Source: Alphaproteobacteria bacterium (GTDB lineage Bacteria; Pseudomonadota; Alphaproteobacteria; MPNO01; UBA830). From it: a stretch of 64,000 bases of DNA. This document shows positions 43,645 to 52,734 of the stretch, piece after piece; positions within the stretch are counted from its first letter, which is position 1, and every line of letters starts with the position of its first letter. A program made the position numbers and the translations under genes. The notes under the pieces were generated by a model. That model did not search any database. It worked only from the letters and a program-made list of their open reading frames with translations, and had not been told where the DNA came from. Where the stretch lies: the NCBI GenBank assembly GCA_022822405.1, contig JAJEBT010000007.1, positions 53,042-117,041 of the forward strand, read 5' to 3'.

Positions 43645-44418
43645 GTGAAGTTCTCTCTTTCGCGGACGCCGATAGCGTCCCTGATCCTGGCGGTTCTTCT
43701 TGCCTTCGGGACCGCTTGCACCGCAGCTTCTGCCGGGACATGGCGCGGCCTGGCGGTCGCACCCGAACAGCGCTGCTCCCCCTACAACGCGAAGGACTAC
43801 CGCTACCCGCAATCCGTCGAGCCGGCGATAGTCGCGTCGATGGAAGGACGGATCTATGGCCCCTACACGGGGCGCACCTTCACCAGCATCCGCCAGACCG
43901 ACATCGAGCATATCGTCGCGAGATCCGAAGCCCACGACAGCGGGCTGTGCGCCGCCGACGGGGCGACGCGTCGGCGATTTGCCGCCGACCTCCTGAACCT
44001 CACCCTGGCCGCTCCCGCAATCAATCGCTGCGGCCGGTCGGGCAAATGCGGACAAGACGCGGCCGAGTGGCTTCCCGAGAGGAACCGCTGCTGGTTCGCC
44101 AATCGCGTTGTCGAGGTGCGCCGGAAATACCGCCTGACCATCGACCGGCGCGAAGTCGAACAGCTGGAACGGATTCTGGCGTCCTGCGCGTCGACCGGGC
44201 TGGTCTATCATGACGCCGCTGCGCCTTCGGCGAAGCGCGCGCCGGAGCCCTCGGGCCTGCCGTTCGGCGCCGACGCCCTCGGCCGCTGGGACGACAACGG
44301 GAACGGCCGGATATCATGCCGCGAAGCCCGCCGCCACGGCATTGCGCCGATCTCGCGTGGGCATCCGGCCTACCGGTTCATGCGCGACGGCGATGGCGAC
44401 GGCGTTGTCTGCGAGTAA
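43645..44418 (+). CDS. Secreted HNH-type nuclease-like protein with C-terminal Excalibur domain
   Basis: 257 residues from the GTG at 43645, behind AGGAG. The ORF track joins a long shadow to it. A signal peptide (KFSLSRTPIASLILAVLLAFGTACTAASA) directs export; the C in GTAC is not a strict lipobox. The middle has an HNH/DUF1524-like signature TDIEHIVARSEAHDSGLC followed by LNLTLAAPAINR, giving the catalytic His and later Asn. The C-terminal 45 residues are an Excalibur calcium-binding module (DDNGNGRISCREA ... MRDGDGDGVVCE). It probably acts outside the cytoplasm on DNA or RNA for nutrient use or competition; no immunity gene is obvious. Confidence 0.82.
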   Translation: MKFSLSRTPIASLILAVLLAFGTACTAASAGTWRGLAVAPEQRCSPYNAKDYRYPQSVEPAIVASMEGRIYGPYTGRTFTSIRQTDIEHIVARSEAHDSGLCAADGATRRRFAADLLNLTLAAPAINRCGRSGKCGQDAAEWLPERNRCWFANRVVEVRRKYRLTIDRREVEQLERILASCASTGLVYHDAAAPSAKRAPEPSGLPFGADALGRWDDNGNGRISCREARRHGIAPISRGHPAYRFMRDGDGDGVVCE

Positions 44419-44529
44419 AGGCCGGCGCAGCCGTTCGCGCGGGTCTCGCGAACGGCCTGCTGAAACCTTGCGGGCCTCGAAACCGGCGCCTGAAGCGAGT
44501 CGGGACCGAACCATGATTGCAGCGGACGC

Positions 44530-45123
44530 ATGACAGAGGCGGTTGCCGACCTGTTCCGGGAAATCCGCGTCTGCACGCACTGCGCGGCCGACCTTCCTCT
44601 CGGGCCTCGTCCGGTCGTTCGCGGGCGGGCGTCGGCGCGGCTCCGCATCGTCGGCCAAGCGCCGGGAATCCGCGTCCACAACACCGGCATTCCCTGGAAC
44701 GACCCGAGCGGCCGGAGGCTCCGGCACTGGCTCGATCTCGATCCGGAAACCTTCTACAACGAGGCGCGCATCGCCATCACCCCGGTCGGATTCTGCTATC
44801 CGGGAACCATGGAGAACGGCGGCGACTTTCCGCCGCGAAAGGAATGCGCGCCTCTCTGGCAGCCGCGCCTCCGCGATGCGTTCGCGAACGTGGAGCTGAC
44901 GTTGCTCGTCGGCGCCCATGCACAGGCGTGGTTTCTCGGAGTCCGGCGAGAACGGACAATGACCGGGACGGTCCGCGCCTGGCGGCGCTATCTGCCCACC
45001 TACATGCCGCTCCCGCATCCGAGCTGGCGCACTATGGGCTGGCAGAAGAACAACTCCTGGTTCGATGACGAACTGATCCCCGAGCTTCGCCGGCGGACGG
45101 CACGGCTGATCGCCGGGGACTGA
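44530..45123 (+). CDS. Uracil-DNA glycosylase-superfamily protein
   Basis: 197 residues with the UDG fold. N-terminal VCTHCAADLPLG with two Cys hints at part of an iron-sulfur site, but the four-Cys set of family 4/5 enzymes is not complete. The catalytic-type motif is IVGQAPGIRVHNTGIPWNDPSGRRLRHWL (motif 1, replacing GEDPG or GEGPG), and the C-terminal loop is MPLPHPSWRTMGWQKNNSWF (motif 3, with H-P-S). This composition is seen in a poorly known subgroup, so the excised base is uncertain. The start follows the nuclease gene by 111 bases. Confidence 0.85.
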   Translation: MTEAVADLFREIRVCTHCAADLPLGPRPVVRGRASARLRIVGQAPGIRVHNTGIPWNDPSGRRLRHWLDLDPETFYNEARIAITPVGFCYPGTMENGGDFPPRKECAPLWQPRLRDAFANVELTLLVGAHAQAWFLGVRRERTMTGTVRAWRRYLPTYMPLPHPSWRTMGWQKNNSWFDDELIPELRRRTARLIAGD

Positions 45124-45344
45124 CGGTTCCCACGTGCTCTCGGGCTCGTGACAGGCAGGCCGCAAACCGTGCAGGCCCGTCGCTTCGGGGCCATTCGGAA
45201 GGCCATGAGCAGCGCTCGTCCCGTCAGCCCCGGCTGGTCAGTACAATCCATGTGCACGGAACTCACCCTCGATGATAACAGGTGCCCGATCGCGTTTGCG
45301 TGCCAGTTGACTAAACCGCGCGAACGCCCTCCAAACCTGCGCCG

Positions 45345-45857
45345 TCAATTCCACTCGTTCTCGGCGAGCACCAGCTCTCCGAGCGCTCGGTCGTGCCACT
45401 CCCTGGAATACGCCGTGTGAAGCGCCAGTCTCGGCCGATGCCCGGCATAACCGAGGAGCCCCTCCAACGACACCAGCCGCTCCCGAAACCCGAGCCTCAC
45501 ACCGCACCTCAGACTGGCCCGGTCCGGCCCGCACAGGATCCAGTCGTCGTTTCTCGTCAGCGCATGTGCCCAGAGACAGGTTTCGCCCTCATCCAGCGCC
45601 AGATTGCCGATCCTGACCGCGAGCTCGGCATGAGCCAGACTGTCGACAGCATGCACGGCTCCGAGCCTTTCTCGCAACTCTTCCTGGTCGATTTGCTCCT
45701 CGCGCCTTCGACGCTGGAAACCCGTCTGGGTCTCGGTCACGCATTCCTCCACGGTCTCGATGCGGTAGCCGCCTACCAGCGCCCGCCAGGAGTCCGTCCG
45801 GTAAGCCTCGAGAATCACGTTCGTGTCCACGAGCACGCTGCCGCGATGCCTGACCAT
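45345..45857 (-). CDS. PIN-domain protein, probable ribonuclease toxin-like partner of XRE-ImmA
   Basis: 170 residues. PIN-domain acidic residues are visible: Asp in VLVDTNVILEAY (first strand), Glu in ETVEECVTET, Asp/Glu in ALDEGETCLWAHAL, and a later Asp in WILCGPDRASLR. PIN proteins cleave RNA with magnesium and many are toxins. The ATG lies 6 bases after the stop of the XRE-ImmA gene, so the two are one unit with a shared operator. Together they look like a toxin-antitoxin or defence pair, although the toxin role is inferred. Confidence 0.85.
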   Translation of the reverse strand: MVRHRGSVLVDTNVILEAYRTDSWRALVGGYRIETVEECVTETQTGFQRRRREEQIDQEELRERLGAVHAVDSLAHAELAVRIGNLALDEGETCLWAHALTRNDDWILCGPDRASLRCGVRLGFRERLVSLEGLLGYAGHRPRLALHTAYSREWHDRALGELVLAENEWN

Positions 45858-45863
45858 CGCTGC

Positions 45864-46970
45864 TCATAACTCAATTGGATCGGCAACGCGGTGTTCCGCG
45901 AACGCGTCTTTCAGCCCCTCGACCGTCAGGTCGAGCAACCCTGCCGCGCGGCGCACCGAGATCAGGCCTCGCTCGATCGCAAGACCGATGACTTCCATGA
46001 ACGGTCGCGAGAACGGGGCAGGACGTACGTTTTCCGCGTCCTCGCGTCCGTTGCAACGCAACGCAGCGCCCGGGAGGCTACGTGCTCTCGCCAAGCTCAG
46101 GGCGCGAAGTGCCACGAGCCGCCATCTCAGAGCCGAAGACGTCACGTGCAACTCGTCGGCCGCCGCATTGAGTTTCGTAATCAGCGCATCGTCGTCATGC
46201 TCCGACCAGTCGCCGAACCGCGCCACACTGTCTGTCGGCATCAGCAACGCCGCCGCGAAGTTGTTGGCGAGCTGCTCGACGCGGTTCCCCCCGTTATCGA
46301 CTGCCTCCTCCCGATGCTCTGGTGGCATCGCGTCCCAAGTCAGCACATGGAACAGCTCGTGGGCGAGATCGAAATGCCGGCGCCCCTCCACCTCGTGGCG
46401 GGCAATCAGCACCGAATCCAGCTCCGGCAGACGGCATGCAGCACCGGAGATTCCATAATGCGCGTCCACCATGAGGACCAAGATACCGAGTTCGCACTCC
46501 ATGACCTCGGCAAGTCGCAGCGCGGGCACATCTCCAAGGTCGAACTCCCGAACGAAGCGCTCGCCTGCTCGCATGGCGTCTTCGAACCGGGAATGCCGCC
46601 TCAGGCCGAGCGCACGGCGCATGAGCGGTACATCGCGACCAACCTGAGGCGCCAGTGTCCGGAACGCAGCCACCCAGCGGCCCGCTCTTTTCTCGTAGGC
46701 ATCGAGCTCCTCGGCACCGAGATCGGTCTGGCGCCAAGAGAACCGGCCTTCGCCGGCGAGCAGGAACGGATCCGTGAAATACTCGAGCGGCGCTCCAAGC
46801 CGTTCCACCGCAAGGACCAGCTCATCCGCGGTTACCCGCCTCGCTCCCGTCTCGATTGCCGACACCGTCTGACGGTCGTTGAAGCCGAATATCTCCGCCA
46901 GATTCTCCTGCGACAGGTTTCGTTCCTCGCGCAGCGCTCTGATCCGCTGGCCGATAAGCTGCGTCGACAT
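45864..46970 (-). CDS. XRE-family regulator fused to ImmA/IrrE metallopeptidase domain
   Basis: 368 residues from the ATG at 46968-46970, with GAGG 7 bases before it; the ORF track adds ten residues. Residues 1-70 are an XRE helix-turn-helix (IGQRIRALREERNLSQENLAEIFGFNDRQTVSAIE). The ImmA/IrrE zinc peptidase follows with HELFH in FDLAHELFHVL and a distal Glu in the ANNFAAALLMP block. Such fusions repress their own operon and can be relieved by cleavage or binding under stress. It is followed by the PIN gene and preceded by a perfect palindrome, as expected for autorepression. Confidence 0.9.
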   Translation of the reverse strand: MSTQLIGQRIRALREERNLSQENLAEIFGFNDRQTVSAIETGARRVTADELVLAVERLGAPLEYFTDPFLLAGEGRFSWRQTDLGAEELDAYEKRAGRWVAAFRTLAPQVGRDVPLMRRALGLRRHSRFEDAMRAGERFVREFDLGDVPALRLAEVMECELGILVLMVDAHYGISGAACRLPELDSVLIARHEVEGRRHFDLAHELFHVLTWDAMPPEHREEAVDNGGNRVEQLANNFAAALLMPTDSVARFGDWSEHDDDALITKLNAAADELHVTSSALRWRLVALRALSLARARSLPGAALRCNGREDAENVRPAPFSRPFMEVIGLAIERGLISVRRAAGLLDLTVEGLKDAFAEHRVADPIEL

Positions 46971-46993
46971 CGCAATCCTCACCTTCAATCTCA

Positions 46994-47015
46994 ATTGCAA
47001 TTTCTAAATTGCAAT
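46994..47015. promoter_or_regulatory. Perfect palindrome, likely operator of the XRE-ImmA/PIN unit
   Basis: ATTGCAATTT and AAATTGCAAT are exact reverse complements separated by two bases, 24 bases before the XRE-ImmA start, in an AT-rich island. Its left arm also contains the self-complementary AATTGCAATT. It would overlap the promoter and ribosome-binding region, fitting autorepression by the XRE protein. Confidence 0.65.
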
Positions 47016-47284
47016 ATATTTATGCGATTTAATATCTGCATTCAACGCCACCTGCTTTGCGCTCCCGCCGGAATCCTGCTCCCCGCATCGCTGTTTCACC
47101 CTCTCTCCATTCCGGGCGGCCACCTTCCCTTGTCCCATCCTGATACTGAAGTCTTGATTGTCGCGGCGCGCCGCTGACTCCGTGGAGCGTGTCAATGGCA
47201 AACGAAAATCCAACAATTTTGGCGTGAGTTTGTTGCCCCAGGCTCGGTGCCGGGGTGTTGGACTCGTTGGAGTTGTGGGTAACC

Positions 47285-47620
47285 GGCCCGCCGCGGCAAC
47301 CGGTGACGAGTCTGGCGGCGGCGATCTGATGCGGCTCGCAATGTATCGTCACCGACAATCTGGCCGACTTTCCGGCCGAGGTCCTCTCGAAATTCGATAT
47401 TGCAGCGGCCGACGCGGACGGGTTTCTATCCCGGACGTTTGATCTCTATCCCTCCGGACCGCTTGGCGTGCTGCGCTCCCTTCGGGAGGCGTACACCGAT
47501 CCTCCCTTCACGCCGCCGGAGTTCATTCGCAACCTGACGGCGAAGGGGCTTCCCCGGCTGGATGCGCAAACAGAGGAGCACCGGGACGAGTTCGAGGGGA
47601 ATGGGCCACACCCCCGATAA
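47285..47620 (+). pseudogene. Decayed PIN-domain toxin, C-terminal half
   Basis: Read in one frame, this stretch gives the conserved PIN core LAAAI-stop-CGSQCIVTDNLADFP followed by FDI...DGFL, DLYP...LRSLREAY, PPFTPPEF and KGLPRL, the tail shared by a large family of PIN proteins. An in-frame TGA at 47327-47329 stands where an Arg codon is expected in that core, and no coherent N-terminal half is found upstream. It differs from the intact PIN gene at 45345. No ribosome-binding site or start supports translation. The flanking segments 47016-47284 and 47621-47818 hold nothing recognisable. Confidence 0.7.
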
Positions 47621-47818
47621 TCGACGTGTCTCTACCCTTCCATGCCCTTTCCGGGATTGGGAGATAGCTGCGGCTTTCGACGGGACCGAGTGTCTCCCCG
47701 GCCGCGAGCGTGGCCCGACCGGCAGGCCGTCTATCCCGTGCGATTCCTGCAGGCCACGGGTCAGGTTGTACACCCGCGCACAAGCGCTCTGAGGAGCACG
47801 ATCGGACACGGGAACAGA

Positions 47819-48226
47819 CTACGCCAAATCCGCCTCGATCCGTTCCATGTCCTCGTCGGACAGCCCGAAATGATGGCCGATCTCGTGCACCACCACGTGC
47901 CGGATCAGATGGAAAAGATCCTCCCCGGTCTCGCACCAGTAGTCGAGAAGCGGCCGGCGATAGAGGAACACCATGTCGACGGCAGGCGCCAGGCTGCCGG
48001 AATCCTTCTCTCCGAGCGGTGTGCCGGAATACAGGCCCATCAGGTCGAAAGGGCTTTGGAGTGCCATGTCGCGTTCGGTTTCGGCATCTGGAAAATCCTC
48101 GACGCGGAACACCACGTCCGTGGCTAGACTGCGGAACGAGTCGGGCAGTCCGGAAAAGGCGTTCCGCGCGAGCGTCTCGATCTCGTCCAGCGTGGGCGCG
48201 GTGGTATGGTGACGTTTCGGGGTCAT
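47819..48226 (-). CDS. Zincin-like metallopeptidase family protein (small, HExxH)
   Basis: 135 residues. The zinc motif HEIGHHFG is near the C-terminus within HVVVHEIGHHFGLSDEDMERIE, the pattern of a small family of zincin-like proteins (PF06262 type). The N-terminal half (LDEIETLARNAFSGLPDSFRS ... VFRVEDFPD) matches that family too. It has no signal peptide and should be cytoplasmic. The physiological substrate is not known. It is divergent from the pterin dehydratase gene, with 87 bases between their starts. Confidence 0.88.
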   Translation of the reverse strand: MTPKRHHTTAPTLDEIETLARNAFSGLPDSFRSLATDVVFRVEDFPDAETERDMALQSPFDLMGLYSGTPLGEKDSGSLAPAVDMVFLYRRPLLDYWCETGEDLFHLIRHVVVHEIGHHFGLSDEDMERIEADLA

Positions 48227-48313
48227 CTCGTTCGGCAGCCTTGATCCGGCCGCGTGCTTGTTTCAGTCTGGCGCGGAAGCACAGCCGACAACAACATAAC
48301 AGGAAATCGGGAA

Positions 48314-48622
48314 ATGACGGAAAAACTTGCCGGCGCCGCGCGCAAGAAGGCGCTCGGAACGCTCAAGCTCTGGACCAAGGTCCGCGGGCGGGACGCCATT
48401 CAGAAGTCGTACCGCTTCAAGAATTTCAACGAAGCCTTCGCCTTCATGACGCGGGTCGCGCTGGTGGCGGAGAAGATGGATCATCACCCCGAATGGTTCA
48501 ATGTCTACAACCGCGTCGACATCACGCTGTCGACCCACGACGCGGGCGGCCTCTCGGAACGCGACATCGCGCTGGCGAAGTTCATCGACTCCATTGCCGG
48601 CCGCAAGGCCGTCGCGCGCTGA
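48314..48622 (+). CDS. phhB: 4a-hydroxytetrahydrobiopterin dehydratase (PCD/PhhB family)
   Basis: 102 residues from the ATG at 48314; the ORF track starts 20 codons early. The family motif EKMDHHPEW has the active-site His pair, and [25 protein letters not shown] is the conserved C-terminal part. The enzyme regenerates pterin cofactor by removing water from 4a-carbinolamine. The N-terminal lead-in is shorter in conserved residues than in standard PhhB. No phenylalanine hydroxylase lies beside it; in many bacteria this fold helps molybdopterin or pterin metabolism in other ways. Confidence 0.88.
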   Translation: MTEKLAGAARKKALGTLKLWTKVRGRDAIQKSYRFKNFNEAFAFMTRVALVAEKMDHHPEWFNVYNRVDITLSTHDAGGLSERDIALAKFIDSIAGRKAVAR

Positions 48623-48669
48623 TCTCGCCGCAATAGGACCGGAAAAGCGCGGCCCGGCGTCAGCGGCCT

Positions 48670-49575
48670 TCATGCCCTCCGCCCGGGCCGGGTGATCCAC
48701 AGCGACGCGCCGAAGATCACAGCGCCGCCGACCCAGGTCCAGACGTCGGGGAAATCCCCGAAGACGATCCAGCCGAGCAGGGCAGCCCAGATCAGCCGGC
48801 TGAAATTGAATGGCATCGCGATCGAGACGTCGGCAGCCTGCATCCCCCGGTTGTAGGTGCGCTGCAGGATGGCGCTCAGGAACCCGATGGCGAGGAAGAG
48901 CGCCCACAGCTCCCACCTCGGCGTCGTCCAGACCAGGGCGGTCGGGACCGCCAGAATCAGGGTCTGGGTGATGAACAGCCATGCGGCGATCGTGTCGGGC
49001 GGATCGGTGCGCACCAGCGTCTTGATCAGCACCGAGACCACGGCGCCGGCTAAGGCCGATCCGAGGGCGAACGCGATGCCCCAGTTGATCTCGGCGAAAC
49101 CCGGGCGGATGACAATGAGTGCGCCCGCGAAGCCCGCCGCGATGGCCAGCCACCGGCGCCCGTCCGCCGCCTCGCCGAGCAGCAGAACGGCGATCGCCGC
49201 GCCAATCACCGGCTGGAGAAAGGTGATCGCCGACATGTCGGCGATCGGGATCAGCCCGACGGCCGCAAACAGGAACGTGACATTCATCGAGGACACGAGG
49301 CCGCGCACGAAATGGCGCCCGACCCTCCGGGTGCGCAGCGCCGCGGTTCCGGCGCGGGCCAGCCATGGCAGCATGAACAGGATCGCGAAGGTGTTGCGCA
49401 GGAAGGCGATCTCGATGAAGTGCACCTCCGGCGACACGTACTTGCCGATGGCGATCGAACACACATAGGCGATTGCCGCCACCGTCATCCACAGCCCGGC
49501 GCGCGCAGCTCCCGGGATCGCATCGAAACGGCTCCGGAGACCCGGTCCCGCGCGATGGCCGGCCCGGTCATCCAT
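48670..49575 (-). CDS. DMT-superfamily (EamA) transporter, copy 1
   Basis: 301 residues, two EamA domains of five membrane helices each, starting with GLWMTVAAIAYVCSIAIGKYV and repeating at GIAFALGSALAGAVVSVLIKTLV. The family exports metabolites such as amino acids, nucleosides or vitamins. It overlaps the end of its paralog by eight bases on the same strand, so the two are translated in series. The conserved PVIGAAIAVLLLGE block is present at the end of the first half. The substrate is unknown. Confidence 0.86.
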   Translation of the reverse strand: MDDRAGHRAGPGLRSRFDAIPGAARAGLWMTVAAIAYVCSIAIGKYVSPEVHFIEIAFLRNTFAILFMLPWLARAGTAALRTRRVGRHFVRGLVSSMNVTFLFAAVGLIPIADMSAITFLQPVIGAAIAVLLLGEAADGRRWLAIAAGFAGALIVIRPGFAEINWGIAFALGSALAGAVVSVLIKTLVRTDPPDTIAAWLFITQTLILAVPTALVWTTPRWELWALFLAIGFLSAILQRTYNRGMQAADVSIAMPFNFSRLIWAALLGWIVFGDFPDVWTWVGGAVIFGASLWITRPGRRA

Positions 49576-50449
49576 TGCGCCGCGCCTCGCCGCGTCCCGC
49601 GGCTATCGATGCGCCGAAGATGATGATGGCACCGAGTACCGTCCAGATATCGGGAAGCTCGGCAAAGACGAGGAAACCGATAGCCACCGCGAAGGGCAGC
49701 CGCGCAAAGTCGAACGGCGCCACCGCACCGGTCTCGCCGATGGCAAACGCGCGGCTGTAGCATCGCTGCGCGCTGGCGGAGGCGGCGCCCAGCATGAGTC
49801 CCCAGAACCACTGCTCCGCCGTCGGCCATTCCCAGACCAGGGCCGCGCCGATGATCGCGAAGGGGAGCATGTACACCGACTGGTAGAGGACCGCCGTGTC
49901 CGGATGGTCGGCGCGGAGCGCGACCTTGAGAAACATCGCCGATCCCCCGATGCACACGCCGGCGCCTATCACGAGGAAGACGCCGGAATTGATGTCGGCG
50001 AAACCGGGCCGGATGATGACGAGCGTTCCGACGAAACCGAGCACCAGGGCGACCCAGCGCATCACAGGCGCCGACTCCTTCAGGAACAGGATGCCGAACA
50101 GGGCGATGAACAACGGAAACGTGAACGAGACCGCGGTCGCGTCGGCGATCGGAATGAGCGCAAGGCTGCCGAACCAGCCATACATCGCCACCGTGCTGAG
50201 AAACCCCCGCCCGACATAGAGCCCGGTGTGGCGGGTACGCATCACCCCGATGCCGACGCGCATAAGCCAGGGCAGCATCACGATGACGCCGAACAGGGCA
50301 CGGAACAGGGAGATCTCGAGAAAATGCAGATCTGCCGAGAGATGTCGCACGATCGCCGCCTGCGCGGCGAACAAGACGGCGCTCATCGTCATCCATGCCG
50401 CACCCTGCCACGACGGCGGCAGGCGGCCGAAGGCGGATCCGAACCTCAT
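49568..50449 (-). CDS. DMT-superfamily (EamA) transporter, copy 2
   Basis: 293 residues with ten membrane helices in two EamA repeats (SWQGAAWMTMSAVLFAAQAAIV ... GVFLVIGAGVCIGGSAMFLKV). It is closely related to the gene that follows it, sharing blocks such as FLEISLFRALFGVIVMLPWL against FIEIAFLRNTFAILFMLPWL, so the pair arose by tandem duplication. It starts the pair. The separate retention of both suggests different substrates or a heterodimer, as DMT pairs of small subunits sometimes form, though these are full-length proteins. Confidence 0.86.
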   Translation of the reverse strand: MRFGSAFGRLPPSWQGAAWMTMSAVLFAAQAAIVRHLSADLHFLEISLFRALFGVIVMLPWLMRVGIGVMRTRHTGLYVGRGFLSTVAMYGWFGSLALIPIADATAVSFTFPLFIALFGILFLKESAPVMRWVALVLGFVGTLVIIRPGFADINSGVFLVIGAGVCIGGSAMFLKVALRADHPDTAVLYQSVYMLPFAIIGAALVWEWPTAEQWFWGLMLGAASASAQRCYSRAFAIGETGAVAPFDFARLPFAVAIGFLVFAELPDIWTVLGAIIIFGASIAAGRGEARRNG

Positions 50450-50610
50450 GACCCCGCGCGAACGGCGATGCCGGAACGCCGTTCCGGGCGGGTGGCGGCC
50501 CCGGTCATCGAGCGGCGCGAAGCGGACCGCATCGGCTCATCCGGCGAACCGGCGTTTCGAAAATCCGGGCAAGTTGGTATCCTCCCCGGCATCCCTCAGG
50601 GAGAAGGCAA

Positions 50611-52566
50611 TTGGCACAACTGCTCTGGACTCCGCCTGCGGAACGCATCGCCGGGACCGGACTGACCCGCTTCATCGAACGGGAAGTCCGCGGACGGTGG
50701 GACGCCGATCCCCGCGACTACGCAGAACTGCACCGCTGGTCGATAACCGAAAAGGAGCGGTTCTGGCAGTCGGTATGGTCATTCGGCGACGTGATCGGCG
50801 ACGGTCCGGGCGACGACATCCTGCAGAACAGCGGCGGCATGCGCGAGGCCCGGTGGTTTCCCGGCGCACGGCTCAACTTTGCCGAGAATCTGCTGAGGCG
50901 GCGCGACGGCGCCGACGCGCTGGTGTTCCGCGGAGAGGACCGGGTCGCGCGGACGCTGACCTTCGGCGAACTCCACGACCTCGTCTCGCGGCTGGTCCGG
51001 GCCCTCGAGGCCGTGGGCGTGAAGGAAGGCGACCGCGTCGCCGGCTATCTGCCCAATATCCCCGAAGCAATCGCCGCCATGCTTGCTGCCGCCAGCATCG
51101 GCGCCACCTGGTCCTCCTGCTAGCCCGACTTCGGACCGGCGGGCGTCGTCGACCGCTTCGGACAGATCGAGCCCAGGGTGCTGTTCTGCACCGACGGGTA
51201 CTACTACAACGGCAAATGGATCGACATGCTTCCGCGGACCGCGGAGGCGCTCGAACGGCTGCCGTCGGTCACCGAGCGGATCGTCATCGCCTATGGCGGC
51301 GGCGCGGCCGATCCATCGCCGCTGCCCGGCGCCCGCTCGCTCGACGACTTCGTTTCGGCCTTCGCCCCGGGGGAGATCGCATTCCGGCGCCTGCCGTTCA
51401 ACCATCCGCTCTATATCCTGTTCTCGTCGGGGACGACCGGCGTGCCCAAATGCATCGTGCACAGCGCCGGCGGCACATTGCTTCAGCATCTCAAGGAACA
51501 TCGCCTGCATTCCGACATCGGAGCAGGCGACAGAGCGTTCTACTTTACCACGCTGGGATGGATGATGTGGAACTGGCTGGTCTCCGGTCTGGCGTCCGGC
51601 GCGACGCTGCTCCTTTATGACGGTTCGCCCTTCCATCCCGGTCCGGAAGCATTGTTCGACTTCGCCGACGCCGCCGGCATGACCCATTTCGGGACCTCGG
51701 CAAAATACATCGACGCGATCAAGAATGAAGGGCTGGAACCGATCCGGACGCACGAGCTGGCGGCGCTTCGCGGGATGATGTCCACGGGATCGCCGCTCGT
51801 GGAGGAGAGCTTCGACTATGTCTATCGGTCGATAAAGCCGGACATCTGCCTGTCATCGATTTCAGGCGGCACCGACATCGTCTCCTGCTTCGTACTCGGC
51901 AACCCCAATGGCCCGGTGCGGCGGGGAGAAATCCAGGCGTTCGGGCTGGGCATGGATGTTCAGGTTTACGACGCCTCCGGCAGGCCGGTGATCGAAGAGA
52001 AGGGCGAACTGGTCTGCGCGTCGCCGTTCCCGTCCATGCCCGTCATGTTCTGGAACGATCCCGATGGCGACAAGTATCACAACGCCTATTTCGCGCGTTT
52101 CGAGAACGTGTGGTGCCACGGCGACTATGCCGAGGTCACGGCCTCCGGGGGCATGAAGATCTACGGCCGTTCGGACGCCGTACTCAATCCGGGCGGAGTC
52201 CGCATCGGCACGGCCGAGATCTACCGCCAGGTCGAGCAGATGCCGGAAATCGAGGAGGCGCTGGCGATCGGCCAGGAATGGGAGGGCGACGCGCGGGTCA
52301 TCCTGTTCGTCCGGCTGTCCGCCAACGCCGTGCTCGACGACGATCTTGACGGGCGCATTCGCAAGCGCCTGCGGAACCACTGCTCGCCGCGCCATGTTCC
52401 GGCGCACATTCTCGCGGTCGCGGACATTCCCCGCACCAAGTCGGGCAAGATCACCGAACTGGCGGTGCGGGACGTCGTCCATGGCAGGGAAGTGCGCAAT
52501 GTCGAGGCGCTGGCTAATCCGGAAGCGCTCGAGCATTTCCGCGAGCGCCAGGAATTGACCGTCTGA
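50611..52566 (+). pseudogene. Acetoacetate-CoA ligase broken by an in-frame amber codon
   Basis: The frame from a TTG at 50611 (behind GGGAGAAGG) to 52566 encodes a 651-residue acetoacetyl-CoA synthetase, AMP-forming, with LWTPPAERIAGTGLTRF at the N-terminus, [14 protein letters not shown] as the ATP P-loop, GGTDIVSCF, and a C-terminal [10 protein letters not shown] lysine. The one interruption is TAG at 51121-51123, within WSSC-stop-PDFG, where relatives have Ser (TCG). Both halves are otherwise intact and in the same frame, so the damage is one substitution. The ORF track lists two halves (50611-51123 and 51178-52566). Either the gene is freshly inactivated or the base is a sequencing error. 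Confidence 0.85.
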
Positions 52567-52734
52567 GCCGGCACCGGGCGCAGGCTGCGTCCATCCGGCT
52601 GCGGATCACCCGACGGGCGGAATCCGAAACCTTCTGTCAGATTAGGTCGATGCCACATGCAGCGCCTCAGGTACTCCGACGGCGCCTCCAGCATGACAAT
52701 GAGGCGAATGGATTTGGCCATCCCGATTTTGGGC

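Noticed and set aside
47004-47216. Small ORFs in the 47.0-47.8 kb gap
   Set aside because: They overlap the decayed PIN gene or the operator and show no coherent protein pattern or initiation signal.
51121-51123. Amber codon as pyrrolysine, suggested by methylamine metabolism nearby
   Set aside because: The position is a conserved Ser in the ligase, there is no pyl gene in view, and the methylamine genes are of the folate/N-methylglutamate type, which do not use pyrrolysine.
52221-52721. Minus-strand ORF of 166 residues between the ligase and the dehydratase
   Set aside because: Most of it lies antisense to the ligase; only about 38 codons are in the gap, with a weak start and no family.
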